From CAZHAX01 sp964530325 (lineage in GTDB: Bacteria > Chloroflexota > Anaerolineae > B4-G1), in contig CAZHAX010000005.1 in NCBI GenBank assembly GCA_964530325.1, forward strand, positions 1 through 64,000: a stretch of DNA of 64,000 nucleotides, written 5' to 3'. The notes beneath the pieces are model-generated. The model worked only from the letters and a program-made list of their open reading frames with translations. It made no database searches and was not told the origin of the DNA. Of the stretch, positions 9,101 through 16,236 are shown piece after piece. The translations under genes were made by a program, and so were the position numbers. Each line of letters starts with the position of its first letter. The stretch's first letter is position 1.

Positions 9101-9274
9101 GACCTGGAGCCCTTCGAGGTTCGCTACATCGCTCCGTTCAACGTAAACTGGATTATCGGGTGGGATCTCGAAGTGGGACCGTACGTATTCTACGCCATCG
9201 CCTACGACGCGGCGGGCAACATCTCCCAGAGCGAGCGGGTCACCATAGAACTCGTCCTCGAAGAAGAGGAGTAG
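6170..9274 (+). CDS. Class A penicillin-binding protein, bifunctional, with C-terminal extension
   Basis: A 1034-aa peptidoglycan synthase anchored by one N-terminal membrane helix (about 31-60). The GT51 glycosyltransferase domain (about 80-260) has the catalytic E124 in EDRSFY, the GGSSITQQLVKN motif and RKITEVLFAYRI. The transpeptidase domain (about 395-700) has S443xxK446 (GSSFKP), S501YN503 and K650TG652, so both activities should be intact. It polymerises lipid II and crosslinks stem peptides outside the membrane. After the usual domains come a Cys-containing segment and, from about residue 850, a beta-rich Ig-like extension, giving unusual length. The start is GTG with GAGGA about 8 nt upstream. 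Two tandem promoters precede it. PBP1a-like; I avoid a gene symbol because the paralog cannot be fixed. Confidence 0.93.
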   Translation: MTPKRLVRYLAVRRRQRQRAQAWRGPRGGVRAAGIVLMAVVLAVGGVLASGAGAALGALAYFTGELPEPEQIEAADTSFETTKIYDRTGQVVLQELIDPLGGDRTWVTLQQMPEQFVCGTVAFEDRSFYTNPGFDLRGMLRAFWGNIQGQEIQGGSSITQQLVKNVVIEEERRYVAASGPDWQDYERKITEVLFAYRITQKYSKDQILEWYLNTNFYGNLAYGIEAAALVYFGKPASELTLSESATLIAIPQYPQLNPFDDAESARKRQHIVLDTMVTNGCVDADEAAVAKYEPWDLARLRERYDILAPHFSNYVRQVLESMPEIGPDALYRGGLRVYTTIDLDLQAQAECVAQTHVRRLSGEDDTTVVQEAIEAGCTAAEYLLPLRAYHVGLDHHVSNAAVVVMRPSTGEILSMVGSVDYWDESIDGQFNVAVDGNGRQPGSSFKPFTYVTLLSQGYNAGYMFMDARTAFWQPSGVPYVPENYDRKYHGPQRLRLALARSYNIPAVQALQLAGVDNVLRTAHSMGINTLDEGFDYYGLSLTLGGGEVHLIDMTYAFSVFANGGSMYGAPVPEQELRAGFRELDPVAILRIEDRDGNVLYEYDQPQSRQILSPDLAYLMTDILSDRQARWAAFGYPNALELPADRPAAVKTGTTNDYRDAWTVGYTPQLAAGVWVGNSDNTEMELVAGSTGAAPIWRAVMEYALHDEAIAPFLRPGGLVEVEICAVSGHLPTEHCPTVTELFVPGTEPTEECSIHRTFLVNRETGLLCTVHTPPHLCEERVYEVYPPQAADWINSLPEENRPPTPPTEYDTIWGWSPSNEDVAINDPLPYSYVRGIVPIIGNAKGSNMNFYRLRFGEGLYPSEWVQIGPDHGNWVDHNLLEYWDTTGLDGLYSLNLSVVDHSMSVREGTIQVIVDNISPTIELTHPEPDAEYILGHDEYVLVNTEVEDKSIGYVEFYFYRGPDPNPPPGTPPWQEPTDLEPFEVRYIAPFNVNWIIGWDLEVGPYVFYAIAYDAAGNISQSERVTIELVLEEEE

Positions 9275-9338
9275 CAGCCCGGGTGGCGCCGGTGGGGCAG
9301 ACGCCGCCCGCCGGCCCTTCTCGGGGCCACGCAGCCTG

Positions 9339-12300
9339 CTAGGGACCTGGAGCGGGCGCCGATCGCAGTATCGGCAGGACCACCATCTCCAGACGAACCG
9401 TGAGCTCCATATCCGCGCTCAATGCGGCCGCCAGGCGGTCGATATCCTCCTGACTGAAAGCATCGGCGGCTCGCGCTGTCACCACCACCAGCGCCTCCCC
9501 TGCTGAGTGCTCGATCTCGACGGACACCAGCTCGCCGTCAGCCTCCGCCAGCTGCAGGGTGAGCATGCGGCGCGCGTCCCGCTCGAGGCTGGCGTCTCTC
9601 ACGACCCCGGCCATGATCAGCGCCAGGGGTACGGCGATTGCCAGCAGAGCCAGCCCCATGGCGATCAGCCTGTGCTGCAGCTGCCGCCGCGAATCCTCGC
9701 CCCAGCTCCTGGGGCGGATTCCCAGGAAGAAGAAGACCAGCCCTGCGGCCAGCACGATGGCGGCTACGTTAGCAGCGAAGAGCAACAGCGCCCCTCCGGC
9801 AACCCGCAGCTCGCCGAGTGAGAATCCCAGCCCCACAGTCGCCAGCGGCGGCATCAGCGCCGCGGCGATGGCCACGCCGGGCAGGGCCGCGCTGACCTCC
9901 TTTCTAGCCACGGCGTAGGCCCCGGCCATGCCCGAGGCCAGGGCCACGCCCAGATCGAGCAGCGTGGGCTGGCTGCGCGCCAGCATCTCACCGGTGACGG
10001 CCTTCAGTGGTGAGGCCACGCCAACGAAGGCGGCCACCAGCGCAGCCAGGGTCGCCCCCTTGAACACCGCCTCGACGGCGACCCGGATGAGACGCAGGTC
10101 GCCAACCACCAGACCCACTGCGGATCCCATTATGGGAGACATCAGCGGGGCCACCAGCATCGCGCCGATGACCACGGCAGGGCTATCCAGCAGTAGACCC
10201 AGAGCAGCAATCAGGCAGGAGAGAACGATCAGCACGAAGTAGTCGACGCCCGGGCGCGAATCCCGGGACAGCATCTGACGAACCTCCAGCTGCTCATCCC
10301 GGCCCAACGTCGGCAACCAGCCGCCCAACGTGCGCAGGGCATACCGGAGCCAGATCCCCGTGAGCCCTTGATACTTCTGGACCAGACCCACGTGGGGCAG
10401 CTGCGCCGCCAGCTGAAGCGGCACGCTGCCGAACACGATGCGATCGAACAGGCTCTCGCGAGACACGCCCACCAGCACCAGGTCGTGCTTCCTGCCTTCT
10501 CTGATCAGACCTTCCAGGACTCCGTGCGCCGAGACGACCTGACGATCGACCGCGTCTGCCCCCTCCAGCCCCTCCAGCGTGGCGGCCAGCCTCCTCCGAT
10601 TCTCCTCCATCTGCTGGTCGGTAGCCGGGCCGGACTGGACGTAGAGAAGGGTCACCCGCCCCTGCAAGGCCTGCGCCAGCCAGATGGCGACCTGGGCCGC
10701 CAGCCGCGCGTGTGGACCCCCGGCGGTGGGCACCAGCAGGCTGCGCGCCGAGCCCGACCCCGCGGCGCTCAGGGCGACCACGTCACAGGGCGCATCTTGC
10801 ATGACCTCGCTGATCGTCGGCCCGGGGGAGACGGTCCGCGCCCTGCGCGGCCTCTGCCAGTCGAGCAGGATCAAGTCCGCCGCCTCGTCCACAGCTGCGT
10901 CCAGGATGCCCCGAGAGATGGTGCGAGCGACCCGGGTGACGGCGTGTACCGGGAGGCCGGACTCCTGCGCCTCGGCTACTGCCTGCTCCAGGGGCGCCTG
11001 CTCGGCGGCGGCTCTAAGCCTGCCGGCCTCCAAAGGGACCGGTTCTGCAACGACGACCACGTGCAGCGCCAGGGCCTCGCCCCCGCGCGACTCCGCCAGC
11101 CGGCCTGCCATGTGCAGGATGTCGCCGGAGGAGGCGGGATCGGCGACGGGTACCAGCACCCGGAAGCCGGCCTTGGCGGGCTGTTCGCCGGCGCGTCGGA
11201 AAACGGTGATGCCCTCCTGAGCCTCGACCAGCCGGCCCCGCCAATAGACGGCGAACAGCGCGCTGCCCAGCGCCAGGCAGACCAACGTAGAGGCGATCGG
11301 GCCGAACCCGGCCACGAGCATCGCCAGCAAGTCGATGGCCAGCGTCAGCGCCGGCACCCAGGGATGGAACGGCAGCCGGAAAGGCGGCCGCACAGTGCCG
11401 GTCGGCCCGTTGCTGCCCGGGGCAGCCGGCTGGAGCACGAGCGCGAGATTCACGCCCACCAGGGCGGCCAGATATAGGAGTCCGGTGGTTCCGCCGAGAA
11501 GCGGGGTGGGCAGCCAGAGGACGGGCAGGACGAGCAGGCCTAGGAGGAGGGCGAGCCGAACTGGCAGCCGCCGCCGGGGATGCACGTGCTGAAACCATTC
11601 GGGCCACAGGCCGTCCCGGCCCATGACGAACAGATGGCGGACGACCAGCGCAGCGGCGCGGCGCAGGGCTACGGCCAGGGCCAGGAAGCTTAGTGCCAGC
11701 ACCGCCAGCCGTCCGGCGGCCCCGGCCGCCGCTTCGCCAAGCGGAACCAGCGGCGCTCCGGGCACAACCGCCCTATGTGGGCCCAATACCTGGGCCAGCA
11801 GCGCGGCCAGCCCTCCGGCGACAATGGGCACGACGATGAGGAGGCGGGGGAGGTTAACCACGCGGCGGCGTATCTCGCTCTGATGGCCGGCAATCTCCTC
11901 CATGCCCACGAAGGCTGCCAGGAGAAGCGCTACGATGGGCCCATAGTCCGGCTGCACCGGGAGCTCCTCGGCTGGAGCGAGTTTGGGGGCAGCGACCAGA
12001 ACCAGCGCAACGACCACGAGGAAGACCAGCGGCATGAAGAACGAGAGCCGCCGCCTGCCAGGCGCCCACACACCTGCACTGAGGACGACGATGGCGGCGA
12101 CGGCCATCGCCAGCAGGCCCTCCGATGCAGGCTGATGGACCAGACTCTGGAAGAGCAAGGCTGCCTGACGCCCTGCTGCCTGGGCCAGCAGCGCACAGAG
12201 CCCCACACCGGAAAGCGCAAGCGCCCAGCCTGTCAGGAAGGAGAGCCAGCCGCCTCCCCGGGCTGAACGAACAAGCGAGTAGGCGCCTCCCGGCCTGGTG

Positions 12301-12524
12301 ACGCGCAGCGAGAGTTCGCTGTAGCCCAGCCCGTTTGTGGCCGCCAGCGCCGCGGCAAGAAGGAGCGCCGTCGGCGCGAACGAGCCCGCAGCGGTCGAGA
12401 ACGCGCCGAGGAGGGCCAGGGCGAGCGCGACGAGGACGATGCTCAGGCCCCGCACCGCCGCCTCTCGGAAGCTCAGGGCCTGGCTGAATCCTATCCGATC
12501 ACGCGAGCCACTGTCGCCTCGCAT
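9339..12524 (-). CDS. APC permease-USP-USP-DUF389 fusion membrane protein
   Basis: A 1061-aa protein joining three units. Residues 1-430 form an APC-superfamily amino acid/cation permease with about 12 hydrophobic segments. Residues 440-745 form two universal-stress-protein-like domains, and residues from about 760 form a DUF389 membrane domain (ending near 975) with the conserved VVIGAMLVAPLMSPIMG stretch, followed by a soluble tail. USP domains bind ATP or other nucleotides and often regulate transporters; DUF389 is of unknown function. The natural reading is a transporter gated by a nucleotide-binding module. An in-frame ATG at 12590 lies upstream of the promoter (12562-12590), so the ATG at 12524 with GGAGGG before it is chosen. 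A shorter APC-USP paralog lies at 48350-50647. Confidence 0.85.
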   Translation of the reverse strand: MRGDSGSRDRIGFSQALSFREAAVRGLSIVLVALALALLGAFSTAAGSFAPTALLLAAALAATNGLGYSELSLRVTRPGGAYSLVRSARGGGWLSFLTGWALALSGVGLCALLAQAAGRQAALLFQSLVHQPASEGLLAMAVAAIVVLSAGVWAPGRRRLSFFMPLVFLVVVALVLVAAPKLAPAEELPVQPDYGPIVALLLAAFVGMEEIAGHQSEIRRRVVNLPRLLIVVPIVAGGLAALLAQVLGPHRAVVPGAPLVPLGEAAAGAAGRLAVLALSFLALAVALRRAAALVVRHLFVMGRDGLWPEWFQHVHPRRRLPVRLALLLGLLVLPVLWLPTPLLGGTTGLLYLAALVGVNLALVLQPAAPGSNGPTGTVRPPFRLPFHPWVPALTLAIDLLAMLVAGFGPIASTLVCLALGSALFAVYWRGRLVEAQEGITVFRRAGEQPAKAGFRVLVPVADPASSGDILHMAGRLAESRGGEALALHVVVVAEPVPLEAGRLRAAAEQAPLEQAVAEAQESGLPVHAVTRVARTISRGILDAAVDEAADLILLDWQRPRRARTVSPGPTISEVMQDAPCDVVALSAAGSGSARSLLVPTAGGPHARLAAQVAIWLAQALQGRVTLLYVQSGPATDQQMEENRRRLAATLEGLEGADAVDRQVVSAHGVLEGLIREGRKHDLVLVGVSRESLFDRIVFGSVPLQLAAQLPHVGLVQKYQGLTGIWLRYALRTLGGWLPTLGRDEQLEVRQMLSRDSRPGVDYFVLIVLSCLIAALGLLLDSPAVVIGAMLVAPLMSPIMGSAVGLVVGDLRLIRVAVEAVFKGATLAALVAAFVGVASPLKAVTGEMLARSQPTLLDLGVALASGMAGAYAVARKEVSAALPGVAIAAALMPPLATVGLGFSLGELRVAGGALLLFAANVAAIVLAAGLVFFFLGIRPRSWGEDSRRQLQHRLIAMGLALLAIAVPLALIMAGVVRDASLERDARRMLTLQLAEADGELVSVEIEHSAGEALVVVTARAADAFSQEDIDRLAAALSADMELTVRLEMVVLPILRSAPAPGP

Positions 12525-12561
12525 CGCCACCCTCCGGTGCGCGTCCCGGCAGGTCGCGTGG

Positions 12562-12590
12562 ATTCTAGCATATACCTCTCCCCCGTGCAA
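12562..12590 (-). promoter_or_regulatory. Promoter of the APC-USP-DUF389 gene
   Basis: TTGCAC (12585-12590), 17-bp spacer ending TATGC, TAGAAT (12562-12567) on the minus strand. The transcript would start near 12555, so translation must begin downstream, at the ATG at 12524. Confidence 0.75.
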
Positions 12591-12690
12591 CTGAGCCGGC
12601 GGCGAGAGAGCTCACCCTGCCCAGCGAGGGTGGTACGGCTACTGCCCGGGGCAGATCGATCGTGCCGCCCCCGGCCCGTCCAGGCCAGGC

Positions 12691-12720
12691 TGTGCGCGTT
12701 TGTGCGCGTTTTGTGCGCAC
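12691..12720 (+). promoter_or_regulatory. Triple direct repeat, probable DeoR operator
   Basis: TGTGCGCGTT occurs at 12691-12700 and 12701-12710, with a third core TTGTGCGCAC at 12711-12720, so GTGCGC recurs about every 10-11 bp, one helical turn. The array ends 17 bp before the -35 box of the DeoR-family gene. DeoR-family repressors commonly bind short direct repeats next to their own promoter, so autoregulation is likely. Confidence 0.65.
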
Positions 12721-12737
12721 AGCTGCACGAAATAGTA

Positions 12738-12766
12738 TTGACACGTCGCATGCTTTGTGCTAGAAT
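12738..12766 (+). promoter_or_regulatory. Promoter of the DeoR-family gene
   Basis: TTGACA (12738-12743), 17-bp spacer ending TGTGC, TAGAAT (12761-12766). The first ATG after the -10 is only 7 nt away at 12774, so the mRNA probably starts at or next to the start codon (leaderless). Confidence 0.85.
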
Positions 12767-12773
12767 GGAACCG

Positions 12774-13535
12774 ATGACTCAGCGGCCGGCTCCGCGCTTG
12801 CCTGCCCAAAGACGGGCCGTCATCTCCCAGATGGTGGCGGAGAGGGAAGCTGTTCGCGTGGCGGAGCTGGCGGCCGAGTTCGGGGTCAACGCGGCGACGG
12901 TCCGCCGCGACCTCCAGGCACTCGAACAACAGGGCCGGCTGCGCCGCGTGCACGGAGGCGCGGTAGCCGCCTCCAGCGGGGAGGCGTGTGTCCCAGCCGG
13001 CAGCCAGTCCGCTCGCATCGGCCGGGCTGCCGCCGCGATGGTCGGCGACGGTGAGACCGTATATATCGGGCCTGGCGAGCTCTGTCTGGCCGCGGCCCAT
13101 TGTCTGGCCGAGCGAGACGGGCTGACCGTGATCACGAACGGGCTGGACGTGGCCCGCTGGCTGGCGGCCAATACTCCGCACTCGCTAATCGTCACCGGCG
13201 GCCAGGCGGATGGGCGTCGACTGGCGCTCGGCGGGCAGCTGGGATTGGAGGCGCTCGCCAGTATGCGCGCCGATCAGGTCATCCTCCAGCTGGACGGGGT
13301 CAGCGCGGTCGGTGGGCTGACCGTGGACACTCTGCCACAGGCGGAGATGGCCCGGGCCATACTGGAGACCGGCTCGAGACTCATTGTCATGGTCGAGCCT
13401 GAGCGCGTGGGGCGAGTTGCGGCTGCCCACATCGCGCCCGCCTCGGACGCTGACGTGGTCGTCACCGTCCGCGAGGCGCCGTCGTCGTTTCTGTGGGACC
13501 TGAGCGAGTCTGGAGTGCGGATCGTTCTGGCATAG
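12774..13535 (+). CDS. DeoR-family transcriptional regulator
   Basis: A 253-aa regulator of the usual family length. Residues about 10-65 form the DeoR winged helix-turn-helix (VAELAAEFGVNAATVRRDL with RRVHGGA after it). The rest resembles the DeoR C-terminal sugar-phosphate sensing domain, with IGPGELCLAAA and TNGLDVARWL. These proteins usually repress sugar uptake or metabolism genes until a phosphorylated sugar binds. The genes that follow (ABC ATPases and phosphoglycerate mutase) fit that role. Earlier in-frame starts lie upstream of or within the -10, so the ATG at 12774 is chosen and implies a leaderless mRNA. The operator-like repeats at 12691-12720 suggest self-repression. Confidence 0.88.
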   Translation: MTQRPAPRLPAQRRAVISQMVAEREAVRVAELAAEFGVNAATVRRDLQALEQQGRLRRVHGGAVAASSGEACVPAGSQSARIGRAAAAMVGDGETVYIGPGELCLAAAHCLAERDGLTVITNGLDVARWLAANTPHSLIVTGGQADGRRLALGGQLGLEALASMRADQVILQLDGVSAVGGLTVDTLPQAEMARAILETGSRLIVMVEPERVGRVAAAHIAPASDADVVVTVREAPSSFLWDLSESGVRIVLA

Positions 13536-13608
13536 TCTGGTCAGCATCGTTGGTGTAACGGGTCGGAGTACGAGCAGCAGATCACTACTTTGAAGGGAGT
13601 ATGATTGG

Positions 13609-14709
13609 ATGGCAAGCATTACGTACGAGCACGTATCGAAGATGTTTGGTGACGTTGTGGCGGTCAACGACCTCAATCTCAAGATCCCGGACAAGGAGTT
13701 CCTCGTCTTCGTCGGCCCTTCCGGCTGTGGCAAGACCACGTCGCTGCGAATGCTGGCGGGCCTCGAGGACCCCACCGAGGGCGACATATACATCGGCGAC
13801 CGTAGCGTGATCGATGTGCCGCCGAAGGACAGGGATATCGCTATGGTGTTCCAGTCCTACGCCCTCTACCCCCACATGACTGTGTACAACAACATGGCCT
13901 TCAGTCTGAAACTGCGCAAGACGCCGTCGGACGAGATCGACCGGCGGGTGAAGGAAGCCGCCGACATGCTCGGCATCGGCGATCTGCTCGACCGGAAGCC
14001 GAGGCAGCTATCCGGTGGACAGGCACAGCGTGTTGCTGTGGGCCGGGCCATCGTGCGTAAGCCGGCCGCCTTCCTGATGGACGAGCCCCTCTCGAACCTC
14101 GATGCCAAGCTGCGCGTTCAGGCGCGTGCCCAGATCAGCAAGCTCCACCACACGCTGGGTGCGACGTTCATCTACGTGACCCACGACCAGACCGAGGCCA
14201 TGACGATGGGCTCGCGCATCGCCGTCATGACCGACGGTGTGGTGCAGCAGCTCGATAGCCCGCAGGTCGTCTACGAGGAGCCGGCGAACGTGTTCGTCGC
14301 CGGGTTCATCGGCAGCCCGGCGATGAACTTCATCGACGGTGTGCTGATAGAGAAGTCCGGCAAGGTGGCGGTGGACTGCAGGGACTTCGTGCTCAACGTT
14401 CCGGACAGCAAGGCCGCGGCGGCCCGCCCGTTCATGGGCAAGGAGGTCATCGTCGGCATTCGCCCGGACGATACGCACGACCCCGAGTACGCGCCGCCCG
14501 GGATCAGCAAGGCTCTGGTCGAGGCCCGCGTGGACCTGACCGAGCTGATGGGCGACGCGGTCTACGTCTACCTGGTCACCGACAACAACATCCTCATGGG
14601 GCGGTACGATCCCCGCACAAAGGCGACGGTCGGCTCGACGGCTGGTGTCGTCTTCGATCTCGACCGCATGCATCTCTTCGACAGAAAGACGGAGATGGCT
14701 ATCCGCTAG
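13609..14709 (+). CDS. Sugar-type ABC transporter ATP-binding protein (MsmX/UgpC-like)
   Basis: A 366-aa ATPase of the MalK/UgpC family, which powers importers of sugars, oligosaccharides or glycerol phosphate. It has Walker A GPSGCGKT, the Q loop FQSYALYP, signature LSGGQAQR, Walker B FLMDEP with the D loop SNLDAK, the H loop YVTHDQTE, and a C-terminal TOBE-like region from about residue 235. All catalytic residues are present. No permease or binding protein is adjacent, so it likely serves transporters encoded elsewhere, as MsmX does in Bacillus. The ATG follows GAAGGGAG by about 11 nt. A strong terminator hairpin follows at 14737. Confidence 0.93.
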   Translation: MASITYEHVSKMFGDVVAVNDLNLKIPDKEFLVFVGPSGCGKTTSLRMLAGLEDPTEGDIYIGDRSVIDVPPKDRDIAMVFQSYALYPHMTVYNNMAFSLKLRKTPSDEIDRRVKEAADMLGIGDLLDRKPRQLSGGQAQRVAVGRAIVRKPAAFLMDEPLSNLDAKLRVQARAQISKLHHTLGATFIYVTHDQTEAMTMGSRIAVMTDGVVQQLDSPQVVYEEPANVFVAGFIGSPAMNFIDGVLIEKSGKVAVDCRDFVLNVPDSKAAAARPFMGKEVIVGIRPDDTHDPEYAPPGISKALVEARVDLTELMGDAVYVYLVTDNNILMGRYDPRTKATVGSTAGVVFDLDRMHLFDRKTEMAIR

Positions 14710-14736
14710 ACGGAAGCCTCAACCGGTGGTAGACTA

Positions 14737-14764
14737 GTAGGCAAGGGGACTCCCCCTTGCCTAC
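14737..14764 (+). terminator. Hairpin terminator after the first ABC ATPase
   Basis: A perfect 12-bp stem, GTAGGCAAGGGG (14737-14748) with CCCCTTGCCTAC (14753-14764), closes a 4-nt loop and is followed by TTGTCTGTC. It separates the ATPase gene from apgM. Confidence 0.8.
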
Positions 14765-14840
14765 TTGTCTGTCGGCGCGCATAGACGGCTGCCGAGCGCG
14801 GCTTGGCCCGGCCGCCGGAACTCGATCTGGAGGGAGCGAA

Positions 14841-16049
14841 ATGGGCGACCTGAACCTGATGAAGTCCCTATCTATCGAGGGGCAAACGAAGATCCTGCTG
14901 CTCGTGCTGGACGGCCTCGGCGGCCTGCCGGCCACGCCCGATGGTGCCACCGAGCTAGAGGCAGCAGACACACCTAACCTGGACGCGCTCGCAGCGCGCT
15001 CGATCTGCGGTATGAGCACGGCGGTCGCTCCCGGCCTGACGCCGGGCAGCGGGCCGGGCCACCTGGCCCTCTTCGGGTATGACCCCCTAGAATACGAGAT
15101 CGGCCGCGGTGTGCTGGAGGCGCTGGGCATCGGCTTCGATCTGCGGCGCCAGGACCTGGCCGCACGGGGCAACTTCTGCACCATCGACCCGGACACCGGG
15201 CTGATCACCGATCGCAGAGCCGGCCGCATTCCCACAGAGGTCGGCGCCCGGCTGTGCGAGAAGCTCAGGCAGATCTCGCTGCCGGGGATGGAGACCTTCG
15301 TCGAGCCGGTCAAGGAGTATCGCTTCGTCCTCGTTCTGCGAGGCGAAGGGCTGGAGGACGGGCTCACGGAGACCGATCCTCAACAGGTGGGCAAGGCGCC
15401 GCTGCCTGTCGAGCCGCTCCGTCCGGAAGCCGCCCCGACGGCAAAGCTGCTGAACGGGTGGATGGCCGAGGCGCGCAAGCTCCTGGCCGATGAGTCGCCG
15501 GCCAACGGCTGCAACCTGCGTGGCATCGCCAAGGACCCGGGCCTGCCCGGCATGCTGGAGATCTACAAGCTCCGCTGTGGTGCGATCGCCACCTATCCGA
15601 TGTATCGGGGAGTGGCGAAACTGGCCGGGATGGACGTTCTGGAGACCGGCGAGACCATCGAATCGGAGGTCGAGACCCTGGCCAAGCACTGGGCCGACTA
15701 CGACTTCTTCTTCTTCCACGTCAAGAAGACCGACAGCCGGGGCGAGGATGGCGATTTCGACGCCAAGGCGAAGGTGATCGAGCACGTCGACGAGGTGCTT
15801 CCGGACATGCTCGCTCTGGAGCCGGACGTAATCATCATCAGCGGCGACCATTCCACGCCCGCGGTCTGGAAGGCGCACAGCTGGCACGAGCTGCCCGTGC
15901 TCCTGTGGTCCCGCTACATCCGCCCAGACGGCGTCTCCCAGTTTGGTGAGCGGCCCTGCATGGCCGGAGGGCTTGGCCACATCCACCACGTGGACCTCTT
16001 GCCCCTGGCTGTGGCCAATGCCGGCAGGCTGGCCAAGTACGGCGCCTGA
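14841..16049 (+). CDS. apgM: 2,3-bisphosphoglycerate-independent phosphoglycerate mutase, archaeal type
   Basis: A 402-aa alkaline-phosphatase-superfamily enzyme that interconverts 3- and 2-phosphoglycerate in glycolysis without a bisphosphoglycerate cofactor. It matches the ApgM branch rather than bacterial GpmI, being shorter (about 400 versus 510 residues). Metal-binding and catalytic pieces are visible: D24 in LLVLDGLGG, the probable phosphorylated S70 in PGSGPGHLALFGYDP, and C-terminal FFHVKKTDSRGEDGD and SGDHSTPAVWKAHSWHE. The ATG has an ideal GGAGGGA site 7 nt upstream. It lies between two sugar-type ABC ATPase genes. A terminator follows at 16080. Confidence 0.93.
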   Translation: MGDLNLMKSLSIEGQTKILLLVLDGLGGLPATPDGATELEAADTPNLDALAARSICGMSTAVAPGLTPGSGPGHLALFGYDPLEYEIGRGVLEALGIGFDLRRQDLAARGNFCTIDPDTGLITDRRAGRIPTEVGARLCEKLRQISLPGMETFVEPVKEYRFVLVLRGEGLEDGLTETDPQQVGKAPLPVEPLRPEAAPTAKLLNGWMAEARKLLADESPANGCNLRGIAKDPGLPGMLEIYKLRCGAIATYPMYRGVAKLAGMDVLETGETIESEVETLAKHWADYDFFFFHVKKTDSRGEDGDFDAKAKVIEHVDEVLPDMLALEPDVIIISGDHSTPAVWKAHSWHELPVLLWSRYIRPDGVSQFGERPCMAGGLGHIHHVDLLPLAVANAGRLAKYGA

Positions 16050-16079
16050 CCAGGGAGCGGGTCTGCTGCCGAGCTAATC

Positions 16080-16112
16080 GCCACCTGTCCCTGAACCGCG
16101 GGGATAGGTGGC
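16080..16112 (+). terminator. Hairpin terminator after apgM
   Basis: GCCACCTgTCCC pairs with GGGGAtAGGTGGC around an 8-nt loop, about 12 bp with one wobble or mismatch, followed by the pyrimidine tract CTCTCTAT. Confidence 0.65.
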
Positions 16113-16164
16113 CTCTCTATGCTGCGAGCGCTCCCTGCCAGCGGCTGCTGCAGCGGCGCTCGGA

Positions 16165-16193
16165 TTGACACCCGATTGCAGTTCTGATATAGT
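16165..16193 (+). promoter_or_regulatory. Promoter of the second ABC ATPase gene
   Basis: TTGACA (16165-16170), 17-bp spacer, TATAGT (16188-16193). A start near 16200 leaves a leader of about 37 nt before the GTG at 16237. Confidence 0.82.
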
Positions 16194-16236
16194 GCTGGCG
16201 ACAGCGGAACCGTGATTCCCCAGGCCAGGAGAAGCC

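Noticed and set aside
12525..12590. Longer start of the APC-USP-DUF389 gene at 12590
   Set aside because: This ATG lies at the -35 of the gene's own promoter (12562-12590).
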